NCBI GenBank assembly: GCA_014529385.2
Contig: CM043969.1
Span: 29,468,946-29,532,945 of the forward strand
DNA from: Adiantum capillus-veneris
Taxonomy: Eukaryota > Streptophyta > Polypodiopsida > Polypodiales > Pteridaceae
Length of the DNA stretch: 64,000 nt
Direction: 5' to 3'
Shown: positions 46,507 through 58,034 of the stretch, one piece after another
Numbering within the stretch: position 1 is the first letter of the stretch
How the letters are laid out: the number at the start of each line of letters is the position of its first letter
The notes under the pieces: generated by a model
The model's input: the letters and a program-made list of their open reading frames with translations, nothing else
What the model was told of the DNA's origin: nothing
Databases searched by the model: none
Position numbers and translations under genes: made by a program

Positions 46507-47354
46507 TCACACACACGAAAAAAATTGCACAGCTCGCTTCCCATCTCTTCTCTTTACCCTAGCATAAGCAGAACCATCATCCAAGACCTTTGTTTCCATG
46601 CAAACGGTTGTGATGTGTGGCTGCCCAAGGATAAGAGGATAGATAGACATCTCTTGCAAAAAGAAGTTTCTCTCATCCTTCACATTACCATCATCACTTT
46701 CACATTTGGACAAGCCCCATATAGCTCTCTTGATGAGTTATTTGTAGCTCTAATCATCCACCCATGGTCTGTGTCTATCGGCCACTTACCCTTCATGTAA
46801 AGACTCTTTGACATAAGATTGATTTCAGAGCCATGATCTATCAATGCAACATACGGCTCCTCAAGATCACCCACCTTGACTAAAGTGTTTGTTGTAGCTC
46901 TTGCCCAATGACTTTTGATGTAGTGGCTTTTATAGGAGGCTTCATCTTCATCATCATCTGCAAATCTAGCATGTGCATCTCTTTGAGAAGATTGGTAGCA
47001 TCCTACCACATTGTCATTGCAATCACTCTCTTGGACATGTATCCCATGTGCCTTAAGTGACTCCCCTTCACCCTCAAACTGTGGAGGAATAGACTCAGTG
47101 AGAGTTTGCCTCTTTCTATTTATGATATCTATAATTTCTTCATGAAACTCGCGTTTAGCAATGCCAAGAACTTCACCCAAGGTAAACTTAACTTTTCTAT
47201 TCAAAATCCTTTCCTCCAATACCTGCTTTAAGTTTGTGGCAGCTTCAATGTCAGATTGTAGTTTGTATGCAGGGCCTTTTGCTTTGGCTTTTCCTTGCTC
47301 TTTCTTCTTCCTTGTAGATGCCTCCTCCATAGGAATCTCAGGAGGAGGAGGCAC
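46507..47354 (-). pseudogene. Gypsy-2 protease and Gag-Pro junction
   Basis: The retropepsin site is VALIDHGSEINLMSKSLY near 46850-46800 (DHG in place of DSG, a variant also seen in other plant gypsy proteases). It is followed by VKRRDGKRAVQFF near 46520 and LILGQPHITT. Upstream (47354-46960) is a lysine-rich, helix-prone linker (EEASTRKKKEQGKAKAKG). A shift near 46690 splits the domain. Confidence 0.75.
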
Positions 47355-48770
47355 ATGTGGTGGAGCCTCATAAGAAGGTCATGGATCCTTTCTTCCTCCG
47401 GCTCTTGTAACCCTTTTTGAAGTAGAAGGACCTACATTTCCATTCTCACATATGTACTTCTCTTCCACAATTTCTTCATTGTTAGAGCATTTTGCAAGAT
47501 AGGCATGCATTGATAAAGAGTCCATATGGTCATCCCAGCCTGTTGTATGGCGTATGCAATCACCAACTTCATGTAATACTTGTTTAATTACCTTCCCTTT
47601 TTTGGTTGAGGCTACTACATATGGTCACAAGCTATCAACCTCCTCAAAAGCATATGGAGTAGACTTTAACACTTTCTTTGGAATTAGCTCTATCTTTGCC
47701 CCTTAGGTAGCAACTTCCACTGCAAAAATAGCATGATTGATGGCCATATCCTTCACTAACTTCCGCATACCCCCTTTTCCAAAGTTAGTTTCTAATGGCA
47801 TACCTGTCTCCCGCAGATGGATCTTGCCATCCTTAAAAAACACAAGATCTCTTTTCAAGGCATCACTGAAGCTATCACAATCCTTTCTACCATGGTCTGT
47901 GGAATCACACCATATGCATATGTGCACAAATCCTTCTTTGCTTTGTGACTTCTGTCCTACAGGTTGTCCTTTCTCTTCAAGCCTAGTTAGCTTTAACTTC
48001 ATTTCTTGCATGCCCTCATCAAGCATAGAGTTATCACCTTTTGGATTCACACTAATAGGCTTTGGAGGAATCTCAGACATGTTGGAGGTAGAAGTAGCAC
48101 CATTCACCACCATATTATCTCTACGACATTGCCTCTTAGAAAGCAATGAGACCAGGTCCGACCTCTTTCCACTTAGCCTTTAGACCCTGCTATGTATTCT
48201 TGTCTTCAAGGAATAGCTCTAACTTTTCTTAGAGCTTAGAACCTGCAGAAGGAAAAATTCATTCTTTTCACTATCCAAAGTGGCTCGCTCTCTTCCAGAT
48301 AGCTGAGCATAGCGTCGCTCAAACTCTCTCAACAGTTCGATGATGGAAAGTCCTTCTTTTGGCTTTGCAACCTATTCCAAGAAGGTCCTTTTTGTAACCC
48401 TTTCAGAGTCCTCCATGAAGTGCTCCTCCTTTAGGGATAATTTTAATTGCTCCCAAACTTCTCCATGCTCCTCCCTGATTCCCCTTTACATGGTCTCCAA
48501 TCTCGGGGACCACAACAAGCTCAAAACTATGAATCATGTCCACCTCTGGAACCTGTTGTAGCTCCATCTTCTTTACATAACCACGAAGAAACCTTGTGAA
48601 TATTTCCCTTAAAATTGGTCCATTTTGTTCACAGTAGCTTGAAGGGCTTTGGTTGTTGACACCTCCCTTCTTTCTGCAGCCTGTTGTTGTTGCATAAACA
48701 TGGCAAATTCTTGAAACATTTGCATTGTGCCTTGATCAAAACGCATGCCTTGTTGCTCTTGCTGATCCAT
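47355..48770 (-). pseudogene. Gypsy-2 Gag
   Basis: The likely start is ATG at 48770: MDQQEQQGMRFDQGTMQ, a Gln-rich helical N-terminus. A later open block (48146-47703) holds a CX2CX4HX4C zinc knuckle (CIWCDSTDHGRKDC) followed by LVFFKDGKIHLRETG. Stops and shifts separate the parts. Confidence 0.78.
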
Positions 48771-48834
48771 ATCTTTAATTACTTGTATTTAAACCTTTCA
48801 AAACAAGTTTTTGAACCCCCACCCCAGCTGTTTC

Positions 48835-48853
48835 GTATTGGGTTCACCAGAAA
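48835..48853 (-). other. Gypsy-2 candidate primer binding site
   Basis: The minus strand next to the LTR reads TTTCTGGTGAACCCAATAC; a primer site starting TGGTGAACCC is plausible. I cannot name the tRNA. Confidence 0.5.
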
Positions 48854-50053
48854 TGTTGGAATGTAGCGGTCTAGCTAGGAAGGTGCGAAACCTTTGGCTG
48901 TGAGAGTTCGTGATGAGAGTCACAAACACTTTGTGAAAAAGCGTTTGTGGAGAATCAACAACCCTCTTTCTAAAGATGAAACAAAAACTAAGAACGTTTG
49001 CGACAGGACAATCACAAACCCTCTCCCCTATTATGCTTGGGAATTGCTTGTTTTTGTAGGGGAGTTCGCAAGGAAAGGTTCAACAATTCACATCCAATTT
49101 TACTTAAAAAGAGAAATTAAGAACATTAAAATTTCAGCCATGAAACTTCAACTCTCATGGAAGCACAACTTTCAATCAAAACCCAAACCTCTTTCATGGA
49201 AACATGTAGCCTCGCCCTCAATTACATAGTCGTAACTTCAAACAATTGAAAGGACTACTCAAGCTTCCACCTTCTTGGTGACCATTTCTTGATTTTGCAG
49301 AGATTTAAGAGCTTCTATATTGAATCCCACACACCATTATGATAAGGGAAAACCCTAATTCACTCGCTCACAAGCTCAGATACAAGATTACGAAGAGGTG
49401 GGACTGCAACACACATAGATTGGGCAACCATGCAAGCTATTGCACAACAGTAGTGATAAATTGAAGATTTTTTCTGTAAAAAGCAGACCGATATCTCCTC
49501 CCCATGGCATTTTGAGCTGAGGTGTCAAATTTTTAGGCCATTTTTTGACTTTTGGACCAAAACTAGGCCATTTTCAGGTCATTTTTGACCCAAAAAATGC
49601 CATTTATGATGCAAAAAATCTCAAACAGAGTTAAAAAAATCCGTAAATTTGTGAGATCACTTGCATAAGAGTAAAAAGCATAGATAAGCATCATTTTTCA
49701 TCAATATACCATTTTGGGTCACTTTCCATGCAATTGCAACGATGCCTGCTAGCTACTATTTTCGATAATTTTTGCCCGCATCAGTCTTTATGGGTGAGAT
49801 GAGTGTACCACCATGAAACACTTGGAATTTGTACATTTTCAAACTAAATTAAGCATCTTATCAAGTGGGAAAGCATGCAAAGGCACCACATCCAGGTCCC
49901 CGGATAGGTATGTACATGATAGCGACATCAATAGCCACTTTAGCATATATCACAATATGTACATTATTGCTTTTCTTTCCATTCATCAAGAAGTGTCAAA
50001 AGTGAGGTGAATGTTTTTATTTCACACTATATACGTGCCACGGCACGAAAACA
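48854..50053 (-). repeat. Gypsy-2 5' LTR
   Basis: TGTTGGAATG at one end and GAAAACA at the other. It has about 45 bp near 49738-49782 that are missing from the left LTR, plus small differences. Confidence 0.82.
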
Positions 50054-50099
50054 CATCCCATGCTCATCTCCTTGTGCGTGCTATGCTGGTCTATGAGCC

Positions 50100-50351
50100 G
50101 CCTTGCCCGTACGCCCACATGTTTGATTGCTGCCTTGCCCGTACGCCCACATGTTTGATTGCCGCATTGCCCAATTCCTCGCATCGTATCACGTTTGGTT
50201 CTTTGTAATTTTTGATTTAATATGACTGGGTAGCCCCTACTTGCATCTAAACAAATCTTTCTCACGTTTGGTTCTTTGTAATTTTTGATTTAATATGACT
50301 GGGTAGCCCCTACTTGCATCTAAACAATCCAAATCTTTCTCATAGAATGCG

Positions 50352-50382
<31 letters not shown>

Positions 50383-50393
50383 CCCCCCCCCCC
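50100..50393. repeat. Tandem duplications and C run next to Gypsy-2
   Basis: A 32-bp unit (CTTGCCCGTACGCCCACATG..) occurs twice at 50102 and 50134. A 73-bp unit starting TCACGTTTGGTTC occurs twice at 50189 and 50262. A C run with one G interruption follows at 50352-50393. Confidence 0.85.
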
Positions 50394-50449
50394 TCCAAAA
50401 GAAAAAAAAACACCAGCTTTGTCAAGTAGAAGATATAAGTCAATGGCAT

Positions 50450-50870
50450 TGTCTTGTTATCCTAACCACTTTCGTAGCCTGGCATCGAAAGATAGGATGA
50501 ATTTTTGGATGTGTAGGAAAATTTAATTTGTAAGCACATTCATCAATCTTCTTAAGGATCTAAGTTTGTAAGCATGAATGGGCTAACCCTGTGGAAACAT
50601 GCTTTTCACTATCATAAGCAAATTCCAAAATTAGCAGATAGGATTCCTAATTTGTTTGCTTTTTACTAACATAGACCCGTAGCATATCCTCTAGTACCTG
50701 ATTTACTCCCTCTATCCATCTGCCTGAGAATGATTAGTTGTACTCAAGTTAAGAGTAGTCCCGTGCTTCCAAAAACGACCATCAAATTTTTTGTCTCTAT
50801 TGTTAATAATATTAGATAGAAGGCCATATAAATTATACACATTCTCCACAGATACCCATGGTAAATATGG
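50450..50870 (-). pseudogene. Gypsy-4 integrase fragment
   Basis: Readable by frame switching: IINNRDKKFDGRFWK, LNLSTTNHSQADGQIEGVNQ, LEDMLRVYV, LEFAYDSEKHVSTG, CAYKLNFPTHPKIHPIF. This is the core-to-C-terminus order of chromovirus-like gypsy integrases. The Glu of DGQxE is kept, while the usual S-D-R-D aspartate is N. It is a different family from Gypsy-1 and Gypsy-2. Confidence 0.7.
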
Positions 50871-51611
50871 AGTCTTGACATTGGGGTGAAATCATGTTTA
50901 GGTGGTACCACTTTTTGCACCTTGTGGTGGCACCACCAATAGCACCTAGGTGGAGGGAAATTCAACGTTTTTCAAATTTGGGAAAAGAGGGAGAGGGAAA
51001 TTCTAAATTTGCATGCAATATAATTTATGTACCTATAATCTAGATGCATGCGAGCCATTATGGGGTAGAGTGGGTCCCCTTGTTTTGAACTTACAGTCAT
51101 CATGGCCTAGACACTCCTTGTTCTCTTTCTCCTTTCCTCTCATGCAACTAGCTTGTCACTCAGAATCTTGCCTGTAACTGTGTGCTCCCCCCATTGCTCG
51201 TGCTCCCCCCCATTGCATGCTGTAGCCGTCGTGCTCTGCCCCCCATTGCACCCGTCGCGCTCTGCCATAGCCCTGGTGGAGCTCTGTCCCCATTGCCCCC
51301 GACACGAAAGCATAAAGGTTGCAGGAGCACCCTCTGTAGAGATGACTCCCAAGAAGAACACTCCCTCCAGGAAGCGCAAAAACCCAACTCAGATAACGGA
51401 GGTGGTATAATAGGTGGCCCCCGCAACAAACAACACAGCACAGCAGACCCCCACAACAGCCACCACACATCGTACACCCTCGCAACACATGCAACATAGA
51501 AAACGCCTTCAACAACCACGACATAGCAGTCCCCTGTAACCAACACGACGCTGCAGACCCCAGCAACAAACACGACTGCCAAAATTTCTCTCTCCAAATG
51601 CATGTTGTCGG
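50871..51611. other. Interval with short CCCCATTGC repeats
   Basis: No gene recognised. Near 51185-51300 a CCCCCCATTGC(T/A) motif recurs four to five times. A 27-nt segment at 50893-50919 (GGTACCACCTAAACATGAT on the minus strand) recurs near 63006 on the plus strand. Confidence 0.5.
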
Positions 51612-52514
51612 TTGAAAAATATGCTCGGAAATCAATCCCGTTTTGGTCGTGTTTATGCACCTCATGGCAATGCATGTTCAAAAATCGTATTTTTCAACAT
51701 TGGTTGCAAATCATTTTTCTCCATGGCTTTGCTTGCAGCATTGATGGAGTATCCGGTACTTTCTAGGTTTTGCTATTCTGCATTGCAGTTGCATGAGGAA
51801 TATGGACTGAGCATGGAGGGCAAGCTGCCCAAGGATTTAACACACAAGGACTTGCCACCTGAACAGTGGTCAACAATGTTCAAGATGCTAGAGAAGAAGA
51901 TGACTAAGATCTTCCTCCACCAGGTGCATGACGACCTTTATAATGCATGCAGGCTTCTGTATCAAAAGGTCTACCAGGCTGCCCCCTTCAACGGCGAGCT
52001 CATGACGAGGTTTGTGAGGGGTTTTGCATATGAATACTGCGATGCTGCCAAAGCAGACCCCGACAACCATAAGATTGGATGGGCTTTGGTTGGGGATCAA
52101 GTATTAGAGAATATCAAGAGCCAGAAAGGAGGGCTCAATCGGAAAATATAGAAGTCCATGTCCGATTACAGCGTGAAGGAAGCCCCCACATTTGAAGGAC
52201 TGATAGAGAATGTTGTGGACGGTCCTGCGACGTCCAACCGCCCTCTACAACACATGTGGATAGCCTCTCAGCCCCTCTACACAACATGGGTGGATAATCT
52301 TGCCGATGACCTTAAGCAGCACGTAGTGAAGGCATAAGAGAAGGTGAAGTCTGCAAAGACAGTTCTGGCTGCAAAGCGGGACTTATGGTTGCACAACGAA
52401 GGTACCTCCTCAGCTTGTGCACCCATCACTGCAGAGGTGGAGAGCCTCAGAGAGGAGGTGGACAAACTGAAAGCCTCTCCAACAAAAAACGTAGATTGCC
52501 AAAAAGGAGGCTGA
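51612..52514 (+). pseudogene. 5' part of decayed plus-strand gene, unknown domain
   Basis: One frame runs about 300 codons with only two stops (TAG 52149, TAA 52335) before TGA at 52512. The likely exon starts near 51740 after TTGCTTGCAG. The product contains LPPEQWSTMFKMLEKKMTKIF, FNGELMTRFVRGFAYEYC and a coiled-coil-like end (AEVESLREEVDKLKAS). I do not recognise the family. Persistence of one frame across the stops argues for a recently disabled gene. It probably belongs with the FCP1-like exons downstream, separated by a repeat-filled intron. Confidence 0.5.
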
Positions 52515-52639
52515 AATTGAAGCCCTTACAACCTGGTACTCTCAAAGTCCTTTGGATTCAATGATGCTACAAGGATGAAGGGGGAGGTGTCAGCCTTGCA
52601 CGTACTCCAGTTTTTTCTGTCTTTAAAGTGTATAAATTG

Positions 52640-53640
52640 CTAAAAGTGGTTGAGAGTGCTCACCTTTTAAGCACTTGCAAGCACTTTCATCCACCTACAA
52701 GATCTTTTAAGCACATGCAAACACTTGGAAATGCATGCAAGTGCTTGCAGGTGCATAAAAGTGGTTAAAAGTACTTGCAAGTGCTAAAAAATGCTTGACT
52801 ACTTAGCACTTGCAAACACTTTTAACCACCTGCAAGCACTCCAAGCACTTTTAAACACCTAAAAATGCCTACAAGTGCTAAAAAAAAGTACCTAACTGTG
52901 ATGCACTTGCGAGCACTTTGAACCACCATTTGGCACATTAAAGCACTTTCAACCATTCACAAACTCTTGGAATTGCTTGAAGAAGATTCAAAGTGGTTAA
53001 AATTGCTTCAAAATGCTTTCAAAGTGATAAAAAGTGCTTTCTGCAATCACTTTTGAGCACTTTTAACCACTTTGAACCAATTTTAAGACCCTGCAAGCAC
53101 TTGCAGGTAGTTGAAAGTGCTTCAAAGTGCTAAAAAGAGCTTCCAAGTGCTAGCAAGTGCCTTTCAAAGTGCTGCAAGTGGACAGATTGAGCACCTGCAC
53201 AAGCACTTCCAAGCACTTTTAAACACCTACAAATGCCAACAAATGCTAAAAAGTGCTTAACTTTTATGCACTTGCAAGCACTTTGAACCACTGCAGGCAC
53301 ATTAAAGCACTTTCAACCACTTGCAAAGTCCTGCAAGTGCTTGAAGGTGCTTCAAAGTGCTTAAAATTGCTTCAAAATTCTTACAAGTTTTTTCTGGAAT
53401 CACTTCAGAGCACTTTGAAGCACTTTTAAGCACTTTAAAGCACTTTTAAAACCTTGCAAGCATTTGCAGGTGGTTGAAAGTGCTAAAGAGAGCTTCCAAG
53501 TGCTAGCAAGTGACTTTCAAAGTGCTACAAGTGGATAGATAGAGCACTTGCAGGCACTTACAAGTGTCTACAAGTACTTGAATGTTCCAGAAGTGCTCCA
53601 AAGTGCTTGCAAGTGCCTGCTTCTGCTAGGGCTTGCATGT
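52640..53640. repeat. AAGTGCTT/AAGCACTT array A
   Basis: About 1 kb where AAGCACTT, AAGTGCTT and near variants recur every 10-25 bp in both orientations, so many copies can pair as hairpins. Spacing is irregular. It lies between apparent exons of the plus-strand gene. Confidence 0.88.
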
Positions 53641-53695
53641 CCCCCATCATGGTTGGTTGTGCAATAATCTTCCTTTGTTTCTAATTCTGTACAGG

Positions 53696-55407
53696 AAATA
53701 GTTCAGGAAATGGCTCAGTGAGTTCAGAAGGCAGGCCTCCTTCATGAAGGGGTCCAGCAAGTTCATGAAAAGAGAGGGCAGGGCCCTTCTAGTGTCCACT
53801 CCACCTTCCAAGTCTAAATTTAGTGTGGATACTATTTTATTGTATGGAAATTGTGTGGCCTGTGGTCAAGAACTGTTGTGAAAATATGCGACCGGTGTCT
53901 TTCAACTGTCGTGTGCCCACAGATACCATCCGTTTTGCTTTTCAATGGTCAGTGAGATTGATCCCAAGTGTGTTGTACCTGACTATAAATGGGAGATACC
54001 CCATATAGCAAGATGCTGGGCACTTGGGAATTCTTATGAGGAGCTTGAAGGTAGGTTGGTCATTTTATACAACAGAACTTATGCTAATCTGTTGTGGAGA
54101 CTAATTGTGTGCATTGGTTCAGCTGAGCCAGTGGCTAAGAAAGAAGCTTCCTCATCATCCATGCACGATGTGGACGACATCTTTGACCTTGATGCTTTGA
54201 AGGTGGGAAAACTGTTGAAGGGTGGTGACCGAGACATTCTGAAGGAGACAACTCCGTCTGCAAGCAACCAAGGTAGTGTCAGTTTTGTATATCTGTCTCC
54301 TCCCATGTCTGAATCATGGTCACCGTGTTCATTGTGGTCACAATATATTGCCTAGGTACTGATGCCTGTAAGGAGGACAATGTAGATGAGGCAAAAGATC
54401 CTGAAATGGAATCAAACCTGCAATTTGTAGCGGTGGAGATGCGGAAGAAGATAAAGAAGCAGATGGAGGATGAGCTATCCCAGGACCCCAAAAAGAGTAC
54501 TAGTATACTTCCCCCAAAAACCAGAGTATGCAAGAAGCTTTAGCTTCTTGAAGCTTTGTATCTTTTTTAGATTGCTCCTTTGTATCTTTTTGCCTGGCAA
54601 TATAAATTTAAGTATTCTCTCTTAGTTTCTCTCCATTTGTGCTCTATAGTTAAAAGTCGTGTGGTTGGCTCAAAGCCCCCACTGCCGACTGATGAGGTAG
54701 AGCACATTGATCGCCAGTTTCCTTGCTACGAACCAATGTCTTGCTTCCCAGTCCACAGAGATTTGGTAGTAATTGTAGACTTCAACAATGTGCTTGCTTG
54801 TGTGCATGATAAGTGCAAAGGATTGGAACCCCCAGATTTAAACACACTGTACTTTGACAAAGTAAAGGGGGATGATAACGTCACCTACTATGTACGTAAC
54901 GATGCAAAATTATTCTTGCTTGGACTTAGTCAGATAGCAGAGACTTTTCTGTGGTCATCGCGTGCCTGCCACAATCTTTAGAAGGGTATGGAAAAGTGCC
55001 TATCTCAGGCCAAGCGTTGTTTGAGTGGGTGGCTGGCACAGAACTGCTGCCATGTTAGCAGTTGGGAATATGGAAACCCCCCAAAGCAAATGTTTTTCCA
55101 AAATCTAGAAACCTTTTGGTACCTCTTTCCTAAGTTCAATAAGTCTAACACTTTACTATTGGATGATTCCCTTTATAAGATGTACTTCAATGATCCCAGT
55201 AACTTTGTCCTTCTGCCTGGGATAGAAAAGCAAAATAAGAAGCAGTGGGAAAATTTCCTCAAGGAAGATGTTGTCTCGTTCATAATAAAGTGGGTTGAGA
55301 CTCCCAACAGAGCCAAGACTGTTAGGGAATGTCCATTTGATGCAAGGAAGGATGAACTTACACAATTGGAATGGAATCTGGCACATGGAAAAGTACGGGA
55401 ACAATAG
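53696..55407 (+). pseudogene. FCP1/NIF-like HAD phosphatase domain gene, decayed
   Basis: Exons follow array A. A possible exon starts after TGTACAG at 53695 (EIVQEMAQ..). The block 53945-54272 is followed by a good 83-bp intron (54273-54355, GT..AG) and by a Lys/Glu-rich exon. The domain proper (54660-55407) reads VVIVDFNNVLACVHD (motif I; D-x-D-x-T/V of FCP1 is D-x-N here, a change also seen in plant relatives), YYVRNDAKLFL, WSSR, SWEYGNPPKQMFF and LLLDDSLYKMYFND (motif III). An in-frame TAG at 54979-54981 interrupts it. If N replaces the second catalytic Asp, phosphatase activity is unlikely even before the stop. In its family it would dephosphorylate or bind phospho-Ser proteins such as the RNA polymerase II tail. 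Confidence 0.68.
54273..54355 (+). other. Intron in the FCP1-like gene
   Basis: CAAG|GTAGTG at the 5' end and TTGCCTAG|GT at the 3' end; joining gives ASNQ-GTDACKE in frame. Confidence 0.6.
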
Positions 55408-55609
55408 AAAATTCTTGCACCGAAAATGCCACCTCCAGCAACCAATTATAAGCGGCCACGTCGAAAATAATGGCCAGATCAGTCTACTAACTAAATGACT
55501 TTAGTCCTTGAAACTCCTTGTAAAGCAAATTGTTCTTGTATCTAAACCTGAATATACTATGAAGAATTTTGCAAGTCAACTGTTACTGCTGTTGTCAACT
55601 GGATTGGGT

Positions 55610-56605
55610 GTTAAGTGTTGGTTAAGTGGTCAAGTGGTTCAATGTGGGTGGTGGTCAAGTGGTCAATAGTGCTTATCAAGTAGTATAAAGTGCTTCAAAG
55701 TGCTGGTCGGGTGGTCCTAAGTGGTCCAAAGAGATGGTCAAGTGGTTCATAGTGCTTGTCAAGTAGTATAAAGTGCTGGTCAGGTAGTCCAAAGTGGTCC
55801 AAAGAGCTGGTCAAGTGGTTTAGGTGGTTGTTAAGTGGTGGTCAAGTAGTACAAAGTGCTACCCAAGTGGTTCAGGGGGTTGGCCAAGTGGTTCAAAGTG
55901 CTCGTCAGGTGGTTCAGAGTGCTTGTCAAGTGGTATAAAGTGTTGGTGGCCAAGTGATTCAGGGGGGTGTTTAAGTGGTTCAAGGGGCTTGTTAAGTGGT
56001 ATAAAGTGCTGGTCAGGAGATCCTAAGCGGTCCAAAGAGCTGGTCAAGTTTTTCAAGGGGCTGGTAAATGGTGGTTAAGTGGAACAAAGTGCCATCCAAG
56101 TGGTTCAAGGGGTTGTTCAAGTGGTTCAAAGTGCTGGCCCAGGTGGTTCAGAGTGCTTGTCAAGTGGTATAAAGTGTTGGCCAAGTGGTTTAGGGTGTGG
56201 TCAAGTGGTTCATAGTGCTTGTCAAAGTATAAAGTGATTAAAAATGATGGTCAGGTGGTCCTAAGTGGTCCAAAGAGCTGGTCAAGTGGTATAGGGGGCT
56301 GGTAAAGTTCTCAGAAGTGCTTTTAAGTGTGACTGGTAAAGTGGTTAGGGGGGTCTGGTAAAGTGCTGATCAACCGGCCAAGTGCTCAAAAGTGCTTTCA
56401 AGTGTTTTAAAAGATGACTTTTATCACTCTACTGTGAAAAGTGCTAGCTGTTCAAGGGTGATAAGCTGTAATTTTAGAGGGAAGTAGTCAGGTGATCCCC
56501 CCCCCCCTCGCTTTGATGTAATCCTTCCCGAGTCTCTTCAATATAGTTCACTGCCTCCCTTAAAAAAAAAAAGTGCTAGCTACTGTTAAAAGTGCTGGCC
56601 AAAGT
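55610..56605. repeat. AAGTGGTT/AAGTGCT array B
   Basis: Mostly one orientation, built on a unit near 20 bp (GGTCAAGTGGTTCAAAGTGCT) with variants. It lies between the two convergent genes and is interrupted at 56450-56568. Confidence 0.88.
56450..56568 (+). mobile_element. Short 5'-truncated LINE-type insertion, 13-bp target duplication
   Basis: 119 bp ending in poly-A, flanked by identical AAAAGTGCTAGCT (56437-56449 and 56569-56581). The body has a C run and a CTTCAATATAGTTCACTGCC-type tail resembling LINE 3' UTRs. Inserted in array B. Confidence 0.8.
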
Positions 56606-57325
56606 CAAATTTACAGAGATAAATCTTACAAGTTCTCCTCTGGGGGCATGCTGTTATAGATTTGCTCGAATACGTCATTTGACATATCATATACATTATG
56701 CTCACCTTTCGGGGACATGGAAAACCTCATGCATCAAACCATATGGGAGTAGATTAGAGCAGTGGGCTTGTTGTCCAAAAGGACATAAGTATCATCTGAG
56801 CCATTTACCTTGTCATAGAATAGGACCTCAACCACATACAAATTTTTCTTAATGATGTTGTGTCATTGATCCTTTTTATCTGTTTTGGCTAGGTGCTTTG
56901 TGTTGGTGCATTTCAGGACGTAGAAGTCTGCACCTGCCTCCTCTGCAGTCACTGCAAAGTTCTAGCCAACCATCAAGGCATTTCTCAGGTCATTGTGGTG
57001 GCCATCATACATGGGGGCATATTCAACCTCATCCTCACTTGATGCTTCTCCATCGCTTTCATCTGTAACTGTGGGTTGTATTTGCAATTATACCCACCCC
57101 TGCATATGATCTTTGTTGGCACATATCCTCCATTGACCTTTGATGCACGCACCACAAAAGCAAGAGAGCAGTCTGTGCCTTAGTCTGTGCATATCCGTCT
57201 GACTGTAGCCATTGACACAGTGCCAAGATCGAGACCCTGTCATGCGCTTGCAGTCCCACTCTATAACTCTATCAACATCATCGAGCTTGACCTCCCAGAA
57301 AGCACAATCAACTCTCTTGCCTATC

Positions 57326-58034
57326 CTGGGCATTGATTTTTGAGAGTTGCATTGAGGAATGCAACAACACTTGAAGCGTTATGCAGCTCCCCGGGGGATT
57401 CACTCTATATACAAAACGGGATTCCACCTGCGAGCGAACAACTTTGATAAAACCCCTATATACAACTTATATTAGGGAATATGACCCCCCTTTTTACGCT
57501 TATACGACAATCAATGAAAAAAACTATCATACCCCTATCTTACATGTAAAATTTAGGTCTCACATGATCTAACTGAGTAAAGCTAGTCAAAGAGTGTGTA
57601 GCATAGTGACTAGCAACGTACTAAGGACCCACTTATGTTGATAACTAGATGTAACCTCAATGTGTCTTAGTTTAACTTTCAAACTAGGTTCCCGATCAGC
57701 CTGCACTCTAGCTACTCGTCCAGTTTTGACCCATCCAAAGCTGGTGTAAATCAACTCTCGACCTGCTCCAAATCAGTCCTTATCTATGACTAGCTTGATG
57801 CAAAATTTGATGTGTGACTTGATAAAAAACTTCCCCTAAATTCTTCCGAGTTCTAGTGCACATCGATGACCAATTGTTACAAGTAATCAACCCACATCAG
57901 CCCCTCCCCCCCACCCCAAAAAAAATGATACCCCCCTCCCTAATTTATAAGCTTGGGAGATAAATTATTGGGGACCGGCCCCTTAATTATACCCTAATGT
58001 AATTTGTAAAAAACCCCCCCTCCCCTGCACTTAC
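57326..58034 (-). other. Intron of the GHGKG-family gene
   Basis: 709 bp with GTAAGT at 58034 and CCCAG at 57326. Joining the exons preserves the frame (..YHT-T-IGKRVDCAFWEV). It contains several C runs. Confidence 0.65.

Larger units (their letters stand above)
41517..50053 (-). mobile_element. Gypsy-2, full-structure gypsy element, disabled
   Basis: Two long LTRs (41517-42652, 1,136 bp; 48854-50053, 1,200 bp) enclose gag, protease, RT, RNase H and integrase in gypsy order on the minus strand. A polypurine tract (CAGGGGGGTGGA) abuts the left LTR. The flanks (AGCGT left, CATCC right) show no target duplication. Coding is broken by many stops and by duplications in RT and integrase. Confidence 0.85.

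Noticed and set aside
41512-50058. Target-site duplication of Gypsy-2
   Set aside because: The flanking pentamers AGCGT and CATCC differ, and shifting the ends by a few bases did not help.
52640-53640. CRISPR-like array
   Set aside because: Units are short, degenerate and irregularly spaced, without unique spacers, and the context is a plant nuclear genome.
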